64,000 bases of DNA from an uncultured Mycoplasmatota bacterium (lineage in GTDB: Bacteria > Bacillota_I > Bacilli_A > RF39 > UBA660), in the NCBI GenBank assembly GCA_900549325.1, contig UROI01000001.1:62001-126000 (forward strand), given 5' to 3'. The position numbers and the translations under genes were made by a program. Position 1 is the stretch's first letter. Every line of letters begins with the position of its first letter. Positions 54,119 to 63,306 of this stretch are shown in pieces. A model generated the notes under the pieces. It ran no database searches. It had not been told where the DNA came from and saw only the letters and a list, made by a program, of their open reading frames with translations.

Positions 54119-56089
54119 TTATGTGTTTGAATTATTTTCTTCTTGGAATACTGCTTCTAGATCTTTGTAATTTGATTCTGCTGATGGTTCTGTTCCTTTT
54201 AGATAGAAGAACATTTCTTTATTTGGAGTTTCATCAGTAGCTAGGGCTCCTGTTATGGGATCAGTTAATACTCCAACAACATTGTTTGGTATTTCATACC
54301 AGGATGCTTCTTTTTGCTTGAAGTATGATTCCATGGTATCTATCCAAATATTTTTATGATGGGAGTATTCACTACTATCTATTTTGGTATTGTTATCATA
54401 ACCATTCCATACTCCTAGTACAACGTTTTTGTTATAACCCATTATTAATAGGTCTGTATCTGTTGTACCTGATTTAATGGCATATTTATGGGTTATTTGT
54501 GGTAATAAAGATATTAGTGTGGGATAGTTATAATTTATGAAGTTTTTGTTATAGGTGCTTGTTAACATTTCATTTAATATATAGGTAAGACTTGGATTTA
54601 GTAGTAGTTCTTTTTCTTCTTTGTTTTCATAGAGAATATTTCCTTTAGAGTCTTCTATTTTTTTTATGAAATGCGGAGTTGTTTTATAACCTAAACTGGC
54701 AAAACATGAATAGGCACTAGTCATTTCTATTAGACTTATTTCACTAGTACCTAGAGCTAGTGATGGTACTTCGGATAGATTACTTGTTATACCTAGTCTT
54801 TTTGCAGTATTTATTAAATTATTTTCTCCGAGAAATAGATGTGTTTTTACGGCATATATGTTGTCTGAGTAGGCAATAGCGGCTTCCATTGATATTGGAC
54901 CTTCGGCATATTTATCGTTATAGTTTTTTGGACTATAATTTTTACCTCCTGAGAAAGTGAAAGTGGTTTTTTCACTTGTGAATGATGACGAGGCGGTGAA
55001 ACCACTTTCTAGGGCAGAGTAATATAGTAGTGGTTTCATAGTGGATCCTACTTGTCTTTGAGATTTGGTAGCTCTATTGAACTGCGATTTACTATAATTG
55101 TTTCCGCCAATTAGGGCTAGTACTCCTCCGGTATTTGGGTCCATCATAATAGCGGCTGTTTCTACTTTGGTATCGTCATTTATATAACTATATACTGAGT
55201 CTTCAAGTGATTTTTGAGCGGTGGCATCTAAGGTGGTATATATTTTTAATCCTCCTGTTTCTATTGTGGATGCAGGTACTTCAGTAATGCTTTTTAACTC
55301 TTCAAGTACTGAATCTCTAAAGTAGTTTATACTAATATAATTAGAGTTTTCTTTTTTACCAATTATTTTTAATTCTGTATTTAAGGCTTCATTATATTCT
55401 TCTTTGGTTATTTTTTTGTTATTTAACATTAATTTTAATACTATTCTTTGTCTTTCTTTGGATAAATTATAATTTTTTACTGGGGAGTAGTTATTGGGAG
55501 ACTGTGGTATTCCAGCGAGAAGAGAGGCTTCTGCAAGAGAAAGGTCTTTGGATGATTTACCGAAATAATATTTACTGGCTTCTTCTATTCCAAATACACC
55601 ACCATAGTTAATTGTATTTAAATAGCCTTCGAGGATTTCATCTTTGGTATAGTGAACTTCTAGTTCTACTGCTAGAAGGGCTTCTTCTAGTTTTCTTTCC
55701 CAAGTTTTATCAAAGTTTAGAAAGAGATTTCTAGCATACTGCTGTGTTATAGTGGAAGCTCCTTCACTTTTATTACCTTTTATTATATTGGTTACGAAGG
55801 CTTTAGCTATTCTAATGTAATCAAAACCAATATGTTTATAAAAATATTTGTCTTCAGTACTAATTGTGGCATCAATGACATTTTTACTTATTTTATCTAG
55901 TGATATCCATTCATCATCTGTTTGAGATACTAATTTACTTTCATTATCATATAAATAATATGACTGTGATTTATTTATTTCCATTTTGGGTGTTAGGAAA
56001 CAATAGATATATACACCGAGATTTCCTAGTATAAAAATTATTATTGGTATTGAAATTATTTTGATTATTTTTTTTACTTTTTTATTCAT
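54119..56089 (-). CDS. Class A penicillin-binding protein (PBP1A)
   Basis: 656 residues. One membrane anchor (about 10-30). The transglycosylase domain has TEDKYFYKHIGFD, EGASTITQQYARN and LNTINYGG. The transpeptidase domain has the catalytic Ser in GSTMKPLLYY, the SxN motif in YSDNIYAV and KSGTTDTD as the KTG motif. It polymerises and cross-links peptidoglycan outside the membrane. ATG 56089 is chosen because GAGGGA is just upstream; a longer frame would begin before that site. Confidence 0.93.
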   Translation of the reverse strand: MNKKVKKIIKIISIPIIIFILGNLGVYIYCFLTPKMEINKSQSYYLYDNESKLVSQTDDEWISLDKISKNVIDATISTEDKYFYKHIGFDYIRIAKAFVTNIIKGNKSEGASTITQQYARNLFLNFDKTWERKLEEALLAVELEVHYTKDEILEGYLNTINYGGVFGIEEASKYYFGKSSKDLSLAEASLLAGIPQSPNNYSPVKNYNLSKERQRIVLKLMLNNKKITKEEYNEALNTELKIIGKKENSNYISINYFRDSVLEELKSITEVPASTIETGGLKIYTTLDATAQKSLEDSVYSYINDDTKVETAAIMMDPNTGGVLALIGGNNYSKSQFNRATKSQRQVGSTMKPLLYYSALESGFTASSSFTSEKTTFTFSGGKNYSPKNYNDKYAEGPISMEAAIAYSDNIYAVKTHLFLGENNLINTAKRLGITSNLSEVPSLALGTSEISLIEMTSAYSCFASLGYKTTPHFIKKIEDSKGNILYENKEEKELLLNPSLTYILNEMLTSTYNKNFINYNYPTLISLLPQITHKYAIKSGTTDTDLLIMGYNKNVVLGVWNGYDNNTKIDSSEYSHHKNIWIDTMESYFKQKEASWYEIPNNVVGVLTDPITGALATDETPNKEMFFYLKGTEPSAESNYKDLEAVFQEENNSNT

Positions 56090-56155
56090 AATATCCCTCA
56101 TTTTAAGCATTTTACTTTTGCATTTATTATTATGTTAAAAATTTATTAAAATATG

Positions 56156-56184
56156 TTGTATTTTTTTTAAAGATATGGTAATAT
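56156..56184 (+). promoter_or_regulatory. Promoter of the ywiB-argS-rpoE operon
   Basis: TTGTAT (56156-56161), 17-base spacer, TAATAT (56179-56184). RNA should start near 56191-56194, only a few bases from the first possible ATG. Confidence 0.6.
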
Positions 56185-56193
56185 TACACTTGA

Positions 56194-56577
56194 ATGTTTG
56201 GGAGTGATATTATTCGTATTAAAGTTAAGGGTTATTTGAGGAATATTACTGATAATGAAATATTTGAATTTGAAGAAAAAGGTATTAAAAATAAAGATAA
56301 AATTACTTTTAATAATAATGATATTAAGTATTCTATTAAATGTAATGCTGATGAAATTATGATGATAAGAGATGGCAATGATTTTGTTAACACTTTTATT
56401 TTTAATAATAATAGTAGTAAAAGTAACTATTTACTTAAAGAAAATGGTTATGATATGGATATGGAAGTTAATGTTAGTAATATGGAATCTAATGATAAAT
56501 TAATATATATTGAATATGAAATTGTTAGTACTTCTTGTAAGTATGAACTTAGAATAGAAATGAGTGAGATGTTATGA
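56194..56577 (+). CDS. DUF1934 beta-barrel protein (YwiB-like)
   Basis: 127 residues of small beta-barrel type: IKVKGYLRNITDNEIFEF, then GIKNKDKITF and IYIEYEIV. In Bacillus ywiB also precedes argS. The function is unknown. The start is unclear: ATG 56194 would be leaderless, whereas GGGAG (56200-56204) is seven bases before an ATT at 56212, the point where homologues begin. No ATG, GTG or TTG fits the ribosome site. It overlaps argS by four bases. Confidence 0.8.
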   Translation: MFGSDIIRIKVKGYLRNITDNEIFEFEEKGIKNKDKITFNNNDIKYSIKCNADEIMMIRDGNDFVNTFIFNNNSSKSNYLLKENGYDMDMEVNVSNMESNDKLIYIEYEIVSTSCKYELRIEMSEML

Positions 56578-58181
56578 GTATAAAAAATAAATTACAGAGT
56601 ATTATTAAAAATAGTCTTCCTATGGATTTAGATATTAATAAGATAGTTATTGATATTCCTAAAGACAAGAAAAATGGTGATTATTCTACTAATGTGGCTT
56701 TTTTACTTACTAAAGAACTTAAAAAGAGTCCAATGTTAGTTGCAGAAGATATTGCTAATAATATTAAAGATGAAATGATTGAAAAAGTAGAGATTGCTAA
56801 TCCTGGATTTATTAATATATTTTTATCTAAGAAGTTTTTACTTGATAATATTAATAAGATATTAGAGGAAGATAAAGACTATGGTAGAAATAATTCTGGT
56901 AATAATGAGAAGATAAATATTGAATATGTGTCCGCTAATCCTACTGGTACTTTACATATTGGTCATGGTAGAGGTGCTGTATATGGTGATAATCTATCTA
57001 AATTAATGTCTTTCTGTGGATATGATGTTACTAGAGAATATTATATTAATGATGCTGGTAATCAGATGTATAATCTTGGAGTATCTATTAAAGAGAGATA
57101 TAAAGAGAGATGCGGACTTGAATGGGAACTTCCTGAAAATGGTTATCATGGTAAAGAGATTATTCAATTAGCGGAATCTTTGTATGATACTTATGGTGAT
57201 AGTAAATTAGATGAAGATATACCTTTCTTTAAAAAGGCTGGACTTGATATTTTACTTGATGGTATTAAGAAAGATTTAGATAAGTTTAGAGTTAATTTTG
57301 ATGTGTTTACTAGTGAACAATCTTTATATGATAGGGGACTTGTTGAAAATACTTTGAATAAACTTAAAGATAGTGGTAAATGCTATATTAGTGATGATGC
57401 TTTATGGCTTAAGACTACTGATTTATATGATGAGAAAGATAGAGTACTTATTAAGAGTGATGGTAATTATACTTATTTACTTCCGGATATTGCTTATCAT
57501 AGTGATAAATTAAATAGAGGTTTTAATAGACTTGTTGATGTACTTGGTTCTGATCATCATGGTTATATTAATAGATTAAGATCTTCTTTAGAGATGGTTG
57601 GATATGATTCTAGTAAACTTGAAATTAAGATACTTCAAATGGTAAGATTACTTAGAAATGGTGAAGAGGTTAAGCTTAGTAAGAGAACTGGTAAGACTAT
57701 TACTCTTAATGAATTAATTGAAGATGTTGGTGTTAATGCTGCAAGATATTTCTTTGCTTCAAAAAGTTTGGATACTCAAATGGATTTTGACCTTGATTTA
57801 GCAGTTAAGAATAGTAATGAAAATCCTATTTACTATATTGAGTATGCCAATGCAAGAATTAGTTCTATTCTTAAAAATAAAGAAGTAGAAAAGATTGATA
57901 ATTATAGTACTATGGATAATGAGACTGCATATACTATTTTGAATAAACTTATGGAATTTGAAGATGTACTAATTAATGCTGCATCAAGAGAATTACCACA
58001 TATGGTGGCTAATTACTTGTATGAACTTGCTAGTTTGTTTCATAGTTATTATTCTAAAGAAAAGATTGTTACTGAAGATATAGAGTATACTAAAGAGAGA
58101 CTAGCATTTATTAAGGCAATTAAGATTGTTATGAATAATGCTGCGAATATATTAGGTTTAATACTTAGAGAGGAAATGTAG
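56574..58181 (+). CDS. argS: Arginyl-tRNA synthetase
   Basis: 535 residues. The HIGH motif is in ANPTGTLHIGHGRGA near 125-138, the KMSKS-like motif is LSKRTGKTITL near 365, and the C-terminal anticodon-binding domain is complete. It starts at an ATGA overlap with the DUF1934 gene. The ywiB-argS-rpoE order is as in Bacillus. Confidence 0.96.
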   Translation: MSIKNKLQSIIKNSLPMDLDINKIVIDIPKDKKNGDYSTNVAFLLTKELKKSPMLVAEDIANNIKDEMIEKVEIANPGFINIFLSKKFLLDNINKILEEDKDYGRNNSGNNEKINIEYVSANPTGTLHIGHGRGAVYGDNLSKLMSFCGYDVTREYYINDAGNQMYNLGVSIKERYKERCGLEWELPENGYHGKEIIQLAESLYDTYGDSKLDEDIPFFKKAGLDILLDGIKKDLDKFRVNFDVFTSEQSLYDRGLVENTLNKLKDSGKCYISDDALWLKTTDLYDEKDRVLIKSDGNYTYLLPDIAYHSDKLNRGFNRLVDVLGSDHHGYINRLRSSLEMVGYDSSKLEIKILQMVRLLRNGEEVKLSKRTGKTITLNELIEDVGVNAARYFFASKSLDTQMDFDLDLAVKNSNENPIYYIEYANARISSILKNKEVEKIDNYSTMDNETAYTILNKLMEFEDVLINAASRELPHMVANYLYELASLFHSYYSKEKIVTEDIEYTKERLAFIKAIKIVMNNAANILGLILREEM

Positions 58182-58194
58182 GAGGATTAATATT

Positions 58195-58647
58195 ATGTTA
58201 AGTGAAATGAGTAAAGAACAATTAGAACTTCTTTCTTATACTAAGATTGCAGAAATGTATTTGAAAGAAAATAAGAAGACTATGAATACTGCTGATTTAT
58301 TCAGAGAAGTATGTAAATTATTGGATTTAGATGAGAGAGAATATGAAGATAAGATAGCTGACTTTTTTGAGTCTTTAACTACTTCTAAAGAGTTTATATT
58401 ACTTAATGATGGTAATTGGGATTTGAGAGCTAATCATAGTGTTAAGATTGATATGGATGATATTTATGATGAATCTGATTCTGATGATGAAGTATCTGAT
58501 TCTGAAGATGATGATATTGAAATGGGTGAAGAAGATAACTACGAAGATGATAGTTATGATAAAGATATTGATGATGATGACTTGGTAGATGATGATTATA
58601 ATGATTTATCAATAGTAGATGAAGATGAACTAGATAGTGAAAACTAG
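58195..58647 (+). CDS. rpoE: RNA polymerase delta subunit
   Basis: 150 residues: an N-terminal HARE-HTH domain (about 5-85, YTKIAEMYLKENKKTM, VCKLLDL) and an acidic Asp/Glu-rich disordered tail (about 90-150). Delta is specific to Firmicutes and speeds recycling of RNA polymerase. AGGAGG is eight bases before the ATG; 13 bases separate it from argS. Confidence 0.95.
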   Translation: MLSEMSKEQLELLSYTKIAEMYLKENKKTMNTADLFREVCKLLDLDEREYEDKIADFFESLTTSKEFILLNDGNWDLRANHSVKIDMDDIYDESDSDDEVSDSEDDDIEMGEEDNYEDDSYDKDIDDDDLVDDDYNDLSIVDEDELDSEN

Positions 58648-58656
58648 TTCTTTTTT
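58627..58656 (+). terminator. Terminator of the argS-rpoE operon
   Basis: Seven-base stem (58627-58633 with 58644-58650) overlapping the rpoE stop, followed by six T. Confidence 0.75.
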
Positions 58657-58660
58657 ATTA

Positions 58661-58713
58661 CCTCTTAAGCCAAGGTCTTAAGAGGCACAATAGAGCCTAG
58701 TGTCTCTATTGTG
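58661..58713 (-). repeat. Tandem-hairpin element, copy F
   Basis: Minus orientation. Hairpin 1 pairs 58704-58713 with 58686-58695 (10 bp, loop ACACTAGG) and hairpin 2 pairs 58677-58685 with 58661-58669 (9 bp, loop ACCTTGG). They abut exactly. No 5' box was found. It lies right after the rpoE terminator, 60 bases from copy G in the other orientation. Confidence 0.8.
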
Positions 58714-58752
58714 AAGAATTTATGTATTAAATTAATTCCTGGTATATAGATT

Positions 58753-58838
58753 ATGCTTCTATATGATAGATTTTATTTTAAGACTTAGAATAAGGCTTAA
58801 AATAACAGTGAGAGACTTACATAGTAAGGCTCAAACTG
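58753..58838 (+). repeat. Tandem-hairpin element, copy G
   Basis: A 5' box (ATGCTTCTATATGATAG, 58753-58769) precedes hairpin 1 (58773-58782 with 58796-58805, 10 bp, loop starts ACT and ends AGG). Hairpin 2 (58806-58814 with 58830-58838) abuts and has two mismatches, so it is the most degraded of the stems. It ends 56 bases before the next ATG. Confidence 0.75.
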
Positions 58839-58894
58839 AATATAAAGAATAAAATATATTGTTAGTACATAGAATTATGTGGAGGAATAATTCT

Positions 58895-59815
58895 ATGAAG
58901 AAGAAGATTAAGGTAGGTATACCTAGAGCATTTTTATATTATAGATATTATATACTATGGAAGAATTTCTTTGGGATAATAGGATGTAGTATAGTACTTA
59001 GTCCTAATACTGATAGTGATATTATTAAGGCAGGAAATAGTTTATCAGTAGATGAATCTTGTCTTCCTAGTAAGATATATTTAGGTCATATTAGTTATTT
59101 ATGTAATAAATGTGATTATATACTAGTACCTAGAATATATAGTTATGGTATAAAGAAAAGAGTATGTGTTAAGTTTAATGGTATTTATGATGTTGTTAAT
59201 AATTTGTTTTCTAATATTAAGATATTAGACTATAATATAGATAATTTAAAATTTAGGTATGAATTATTTGGTTTTATTAAGATGGGACTAAGATTAAATA
59301 AAAATATATTTAGAATTATTTATGCTTATATTATTGGTAAGATAAGACAATATAGATATAATAAAACTCTTATATTAAAACAAAATAAGATAATGAGAAG
59401 CAATAGATTAAAAATACTTATTGTATCTCATCCTTATATTGTTTATGATAAGTATTTATCTAGTAATATTATTAATTATTTAAAAGATGAAGATATTGAT
59501 ATATTGTATTCTGATAGAATGAATAGAAAAGAAGCAATTTATTATGCTGAAGAAGAATCTAATACTTTATATTTTTTATATTCTAAAGAGAATATTGGTA
59601 GTGCTTTTTATTATAAAGATGTAGTAGATGGTATTATATTTTTATCAGCATTTCCATGTGGTACAGATAGTTTGGTTAATGAACTGGCTATTAGAAAACT
59701 TAAGAATATACCATGTATTAATATTATATTAGATGATAGTACTTCTACTTCGGGATTATATACTAGATTAGAGAGTTTTGTTGATATTATAAAGGTAAGG
59801 CATGATAATGGGTAA
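58895..59815 (+). CDS. 2-hydroxyacyl-CoA dehydratase activase-like protein, part 1
   Basis: 306 residues. VGIPRAFLYYRYYILWKNFF, DESCLPSKI and SAFPCGTDS are typical of the DUF2229 / CoA-dehydratase-activase-related family, where the Cys residues are probable iron-sulfur ligands. The second gene is of the same broad family, so the pair is a split version of the large protein. The ATPase (BadF/BcrAD type) that usually completes such activases is not here. ATG 58895 has GGAGG nine bases upstream. Substrate and role unknown. Confidence 0.75.
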   Translation: MKKKIKVGIPRAFLYYRYYILWKNFFGIIGCSIVLSPNTDSDIIKAGNSLSVDESCLPSKIYLGHISYLCNKCDYILVPRIYSYGIKKRVCVKFNGIYDVVNNLFSNIKILDYNIDNLKFRYELFGFIKMGLRLNKNIFRIIYAYIIGKIRQYRYNKTLILKQNKIMRSNRLKILIVSHPYIVYDKYLSSNIINYLKDEDIDILYSDRMNRKEAIYYAEEESNTLYFLYSKENIGSAFYYKDVVDGIIFLSAFPCGTDSLVNELAIRKLKNIPCINIILDDSTSTSGLYTRLESFVDIIKVRHDNG

Positions 59816-60863
59816 GGTTATATCATTCCCACATTTGGGTAATTATTATATAGTATTTAATTATTTTCTTAGTAGAGCATTAAAGTGTAAAGTAATTATT
59901 CCTCCTAAAAGTACTAGAAAGACTATAGAACTTGGTAGTAAATATTCTCCTGATTTTGTATGTGTACCTTTTAAATATAATTTAGGTAACTATATTGAAG
60001 CACTTGATATGGGAGCTAATGTTCTTGTTCAAGGTGGTGGTGGTTGTAGATATGGTTATTATGGTGAGTTACAAGAAAAGATACTTAGAGATTTAGGTTA
60101 TGATTTTGAGTTTTATAATTTAATTTATGATAATCATATTTCTCTTAAAAAAGGGTATAAGTTTTGTAAAAAGATGAATAGAAAGTGTAATATATTTAGT
60201 CTTATGTATTATCTTATTAATAGTTTAGTTATGATTATATTTATTGATAAGATAGAGAGGTATATTAGACTTAATATGGGATTTGAAGTAGTAAAAGGAG
60301 AGTTTGAAAGAGTAGAAAAGGAATATTTAGATAGTTTTAAAAATAATGGAATTATTAAGAATATTATTATGTATTTTAGATATAGAAAGAAGTTTAGAAA
60401 TATTGATATTAATAAACCTAGTAACCCTCTTAGAGTTAGAATAGTAGGAGAATTATTTTCTCTTATTGATTCTAATACTTCGTTTGATATTGAAAGAAAA
60501 CTAATTAAAATGGGAGTAGAAGTATATAGAGATACTGATCTTACTTATTTACTTATTACAAAGAGATTTATTCTTAATAGAATGATTAGAAAGGGTAAGA
60601 GATATCTTAAATATCATTTAGGGGCTGATGGGACCGCAAGTGTTGTTAGAAGTATTGATTCTACTTATATGGATGGTATCTTGCATTTGAAGAGTTTTGG
60701 TTGTGCTCCGGAAATATCAGCGATGAGTATTTTACCTAAGATATCTAATGAATACAAAATACCTATATTATATTTTAGTTTTGATTCTGAAGATAATGAA
60801 GTAGGGGTAGATACGAGGCTAGAGGCTTTTTATGATATGATTAAAAGAAGAAATAATGGTTAG
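59802..60863 (+). CDS. 2-hydroxyacyl-CoA dehydratase activase-like protein, part 2
   Basis: 353 residues. VISFPHLGNYY, VCVPFKYNLGN, GGGGCRYGYYGELQ and HLKSFGCAPEISAM are the CoA-activase-family motifs, with the two Cys as likely cluster ligands. It overlaps part 1 by 14 bases, so the pair is coupled and probably forms a complex. ATG 59802 and ATG 59808 both have an AAGG-type site six to seven bases upstream; the shorter one matches the homologue start. A hairpin terminator overlaps the stop. Confidence 0.75.
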   Translation: MIMGKVISFPHLGNYYIVFNYFLSRALKCKVIIPPKSTRKTIELGSKYSPDFVCVPFKYNLGNYIEALDMGANVLVQGGGGCRYGYYGELQEKILRDLGYDFEFYNLIYDNHISLKKGYKFCKKMNRKCNIFSLMYYLINSLVMIIFIDKIERYIRLNMGFEVVKGEFERVEKEYLDSFKNNGIIKNIIMYFRYRKKFRNIDINKPSNPLRVRIVGELFSLIDSNTSFDIERKLIKMGVEVYRDTDLTYLLITKRFILNRMIRKGKRYLKYHLGADGTASVVRSIDSTYMDGILHLKSFGCAPEISAMSILPKISNEYKIPILYFSFDSEDNEVGVDTRLEAFYDMIKRRNNG

Positions 60864-60880
60864 TTTCTTCTTTTTTAATA
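60843..60880 (+). terminator. Terminator of the activase-like pair
   Basis: Eleven-base stem (60843-60853 with 60864-60874) spanning the stop codon, then T residues. Confidence 0.75.
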
Positions 60881-60952
60881 TAAATTTTTATAAAATTATT
60901 TGTATCTTAAAAAATATATGGTATAATGGATATTGAATAAGAAGGTGTTTAT

Positions 60953-61618
60953 ATGAGTGTAGGAATTTTTCTTTTATTAATGTGTATTTGTTTGGGATTA
61001 ATATATATAGTGCATAAGTATTTTGATAAACATGAATTTTATATACTTGCTATTATTTATACTATTTTATCATTTATTATGTCTTTTAAATTAGTTAATA
61101 TATTTGGAATTGATATTAATCTTGGTATTATATTTTCTTCAGGATTACTTGTTATACTTTACTATTTTGTTAATAGGTATGGTAAGGGTGAAGATAAGAA
61201 GTTAATTACTACGATTGGTGTTAGTACTATTTTGTTTGGTATTATACTTTTACTTAATACTTTTATTGTTCCTTCACTTGGTGATAAAAATTCTATTATA
61301 TATCAAGAATTGATATTTAATAATATGCCTATTCTTATATTATATCCAATATCTTTAATTGGTACATTACTTTTTAGTAGTTATACTTTTAATGAACTAA
61401 AAAAAGAAAATAGTAAAAGACTTATTAAGACTATACTTACAGTAATTGGTATTTTGTTTGCTGATGTATTTGTATTTATGTATTTTAGTTATGCTTTTAT
61501 TATTAGATATGATACTTCGATGATGATTACTTTGGGTAATTACTTGGTTAAATCTATTGTAACTATAATATACTTACTTATTGTCAATAAGATGTTTGAA
61601 GTAAAGAAGGTGAAATAA
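60953..61618 (+). CDS. Multi-pass membrane protein, possibly VUT/YhhQ-like, copy 1
   Basis: 221 residues with about six hydrophobic segments. FKLVNIFGIDINLGIIFSSG and NRYGKGEDKKLI resemble the first half of VUT/YhhQ transporters (queuosine-precursor uptake), which are also about 220 residues. The match is weak and the substrate unknown. GAAGGTG precedes the ATG. It shares a one-base stop/start overlap with copy 2. Confidence 0.5.
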   Translation: MSVGIFLLLMCICLGLIYIVHKYFDKHEFYILAIIYTILSFIMSFKLVNIFGIDINLGIIFSSGLLVILYYFVNRYGKGEDKKLITTIGVSTILFGIILLLNTFIVPSLGDKNSIIYQELIFNNMPILILYPISLIGTLLFSSYTFNELKKENSKRLIKTILTVIGILFADVFVFMYFSYAFIIRYDTSMMITLGNYLVKSIVTIIYLLIVNKMFEVKKVK

Positions 61619-62292
61619 TGAATTATATTGTTTTAATTACAGAGATACTTCTTACTTTCTTTTTGATATTCTTAGCATATAAAATGGGTAAGAAAGATGG
61701 CTTATATTTGGGTATAGTTTTATTTAGCTCTATTTTATGTGTAATGTTATTTAAGATGGTTAATATGTTTGATTTTGATGTTAATATGGGTATTCCTTTT
61801 ATAGTGGGAATATTACTTCTTAATAACATTATTGTTCATAGATATGGATTTGATGAGATGGCAAGAATACTTCGTACTTTTGGTATAGCATATGTTCTTG
61901 CTTATATGATTATTATGATTACTACTTTAACTATTGGTAGTAAGTATAATTTGACTAGTAATGATAGTTATAATCTGTTATTTGGATATGATTTATCTAA
62001 TATTAGATATTTTATTGGAGGCCTTCTGTCAATTGGTATGATTATATGGATGGGTAGTAATATTTATGATGATATTAGAAAGAATAAAAATAATATTATA
62101 TTTAATAATATTGGTTCAATATTGGTAGTTTTATTTATTGAAAGTATTATTTTTGTTAGTATAGCACATATTGGTAATTATTCAGTAGTAGAACTATTTG
62201 GTATGGTTGTTATTAGATATTTGATAGAGGTTGTAATTGGTTTATTGGGATTAATACCAGTATATTTGATTGTTAAAAGAAAAGATAAGTAG
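61618..62292 (+). CDS. Multi-pass membrane protein, possibly VUT/YhhQ-like, copy 2
   Basis: 224 residues, related to copy 1: FKMVNMFDFDVNMGIPFIVG and HRYGFDEMARIL are at the same places, and both end in a basic tail. A tandem duplication is likely, and a heterodimer is possible. It starts at a TAATG junction with copy 1 and is followed 12 bases later by the repressor-like gene. The three look like one operon. Confidence 0.5.
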   Translation: MNYIVLITEILLTFFLIFLAYKMGKKDGLYLGIVLFSSILCVMLFKMVNMFDFDVNMGIPFIVGILLLNNIIVHRYGFDEMARILRTFGIAYVLAYMIIMITTLTIGSKYNLTSNDSYNLLFGYDLSNIRYFIGGLLSIGMIIWMGSNIYDDIRKNKNNIIFNNIGSILVVLFIESIIFVSIAHIGNYSVVELFGMVVIRYLIEVVIGLLGLIPVYLIVKRKDK

Positions 62293-62303
62293 GTGAATGT
62301 AGT

Positions 62304-62969
62304 ATGAGAACAAGAAAACAAGAATTAGTAAGTGACGATTTAAAGCCTTTTGTATGTGGAATTATCAAGGAGTATAGAGAAAAGTATAATTATTCTTTGG
62401 AGGATTTAGCTAGGGCTTTAAATTATAAAAAGAATAGACAAACATTACATAAGTATGAGACTGGTACTCTTAATATTCCTTATGAAATATTTTTTGATAT
62501 AGCTGAGATATTTAATATTAATTCAGATGTTATTAAAGATATTCCTATGACTAAGGAAGAGGAAGAATTATTCGAGAAGAAACTTATTAAGAATTATGTT
62601 AATACTTTTAATGGTAATAAAAATGTTACTTCAAGAGGAGAAAAGATTGTTAATACTTATAAGAATGCTTCATATGAACCTGTCAGTAAGCAGTGTGCGT
62701 TGTCTATTAAGCTTACTGATGATTCAATGGCTCCGATATATTTAAAAGGAGATAGAATATTCTTTAGAAAGAAAGATAGTTATAATAATGGTGATGATAT
62801 TGTTATTGCTGTTAAGGGTAATACTTTATCTGTTAGAAGACTATATAAAAGTAATAAGGCTATTATTCTTCAGGCAATGAATCCTAAGTATCAAACTATT
62901 GTAGTTAATGTCTTTTCAGAAGATATGATACTTGGTAAAGTTGAAACTATGAGTAGGGAAGTAAGATAA
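62304..62969 (+). CDS. HTH regulator with S24 (LexA-like) domain
   Basis: 221 residues. HTH region about 12-70 (IIKEYREKYNYSLEDLARALNYKK), linker, then the S24 peptidase-like domain with the Ser in LTDDSMAPIYLKGD near 140. The partner Lys usually found in the phrase V-K-R-L is here V-R-R-L (near 175), so self-cleavage may be lost. It could regulate the two membrane-protein genes in front of it. AGGTGA lies eight bases before the ATG. Confidence 0.78.
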   Translation: MRTRKQELVSDDLKPFVCGIIKEYREKYNYSLEDLARALNYKKNRQTLHKYETGTLNIPYEIFFDIAEIFNINSDVIKDIPMTKEEEELFEKKLIKNYVNTFNGNKNVTSRGEKIVNTYKNASYEPVSKQCALSIKLTDDSMAPIYLKGDRIFFRKKDSYNNGDDIVIAVKGNTLSVRRLYKSNKAIILQAMNPKYQTIVVNVFSEDMILGKVETMSREVR

Positions 62970-62974
62970 AATAA

Positions 62975-62999
62975 AAAAGGCTTCAATATGAAGTCTTTT
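62975..62999. terminator. Terminator between the S24 regulator and hup
   Basis: Ten-base stem (62975-62984 with 62990-62999, one G-U), A-run on one side and T-rich sequence on the other; both convergent genes can use it. Confidence 0.7.
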
Positions 63000-63014
63000 G
63001 TTTTTCTTTTTAAA

Positions 63015-63287
63015 TTAGTTTAAAGCGTCTTTTAATTTGCTTCCAGCTTTGAATCCTGGAACAACTCTAGCAGCGATTTTAACTGTTTCACCAGTTTGTG
63101 GGTTTCTTCCTTCTCTTGCTTCTCTCTTTTTAGCAGTGAAAGTACCAAATCCTACGAAAGTTACTTTTCCTTCTTTTTTAAGTCCTTCAGTAACTCCTTC
63201 AATCATTGCTTCTAATGCTCTTCCTGCATCAGCTTTTGTTAAATCAGCTTTTTCAGCTATAAATTCTACTAATTCTGCTTTTGTCAT
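63015..63287 (-). CDS. hup: DNA-binding protein HU
   Basis: 90 residues. TKAELVEFIAEKADLTKADAGR, GFGTFTAKKREAREGRNPQTG and the end FKAGSKLKDALN are HU. It bends and compacts DNA. The ATG 63287 has GGAGGT nine bases upstream; the longer frame begins at an ATG that overlaps that site. Confidence 0.97.
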   Translation of the reverse strand: MTKAELVEFIAEKADLTKADAGRALEAMIEGVTEGLKKEGKVTFVGFGTFTAKKREAREGRNPQTGETVKIAARVVPGFKAGSKLKDALN

Positions 63288-63306
63288 TTTTATTACCTCC
63301 ATTTGT

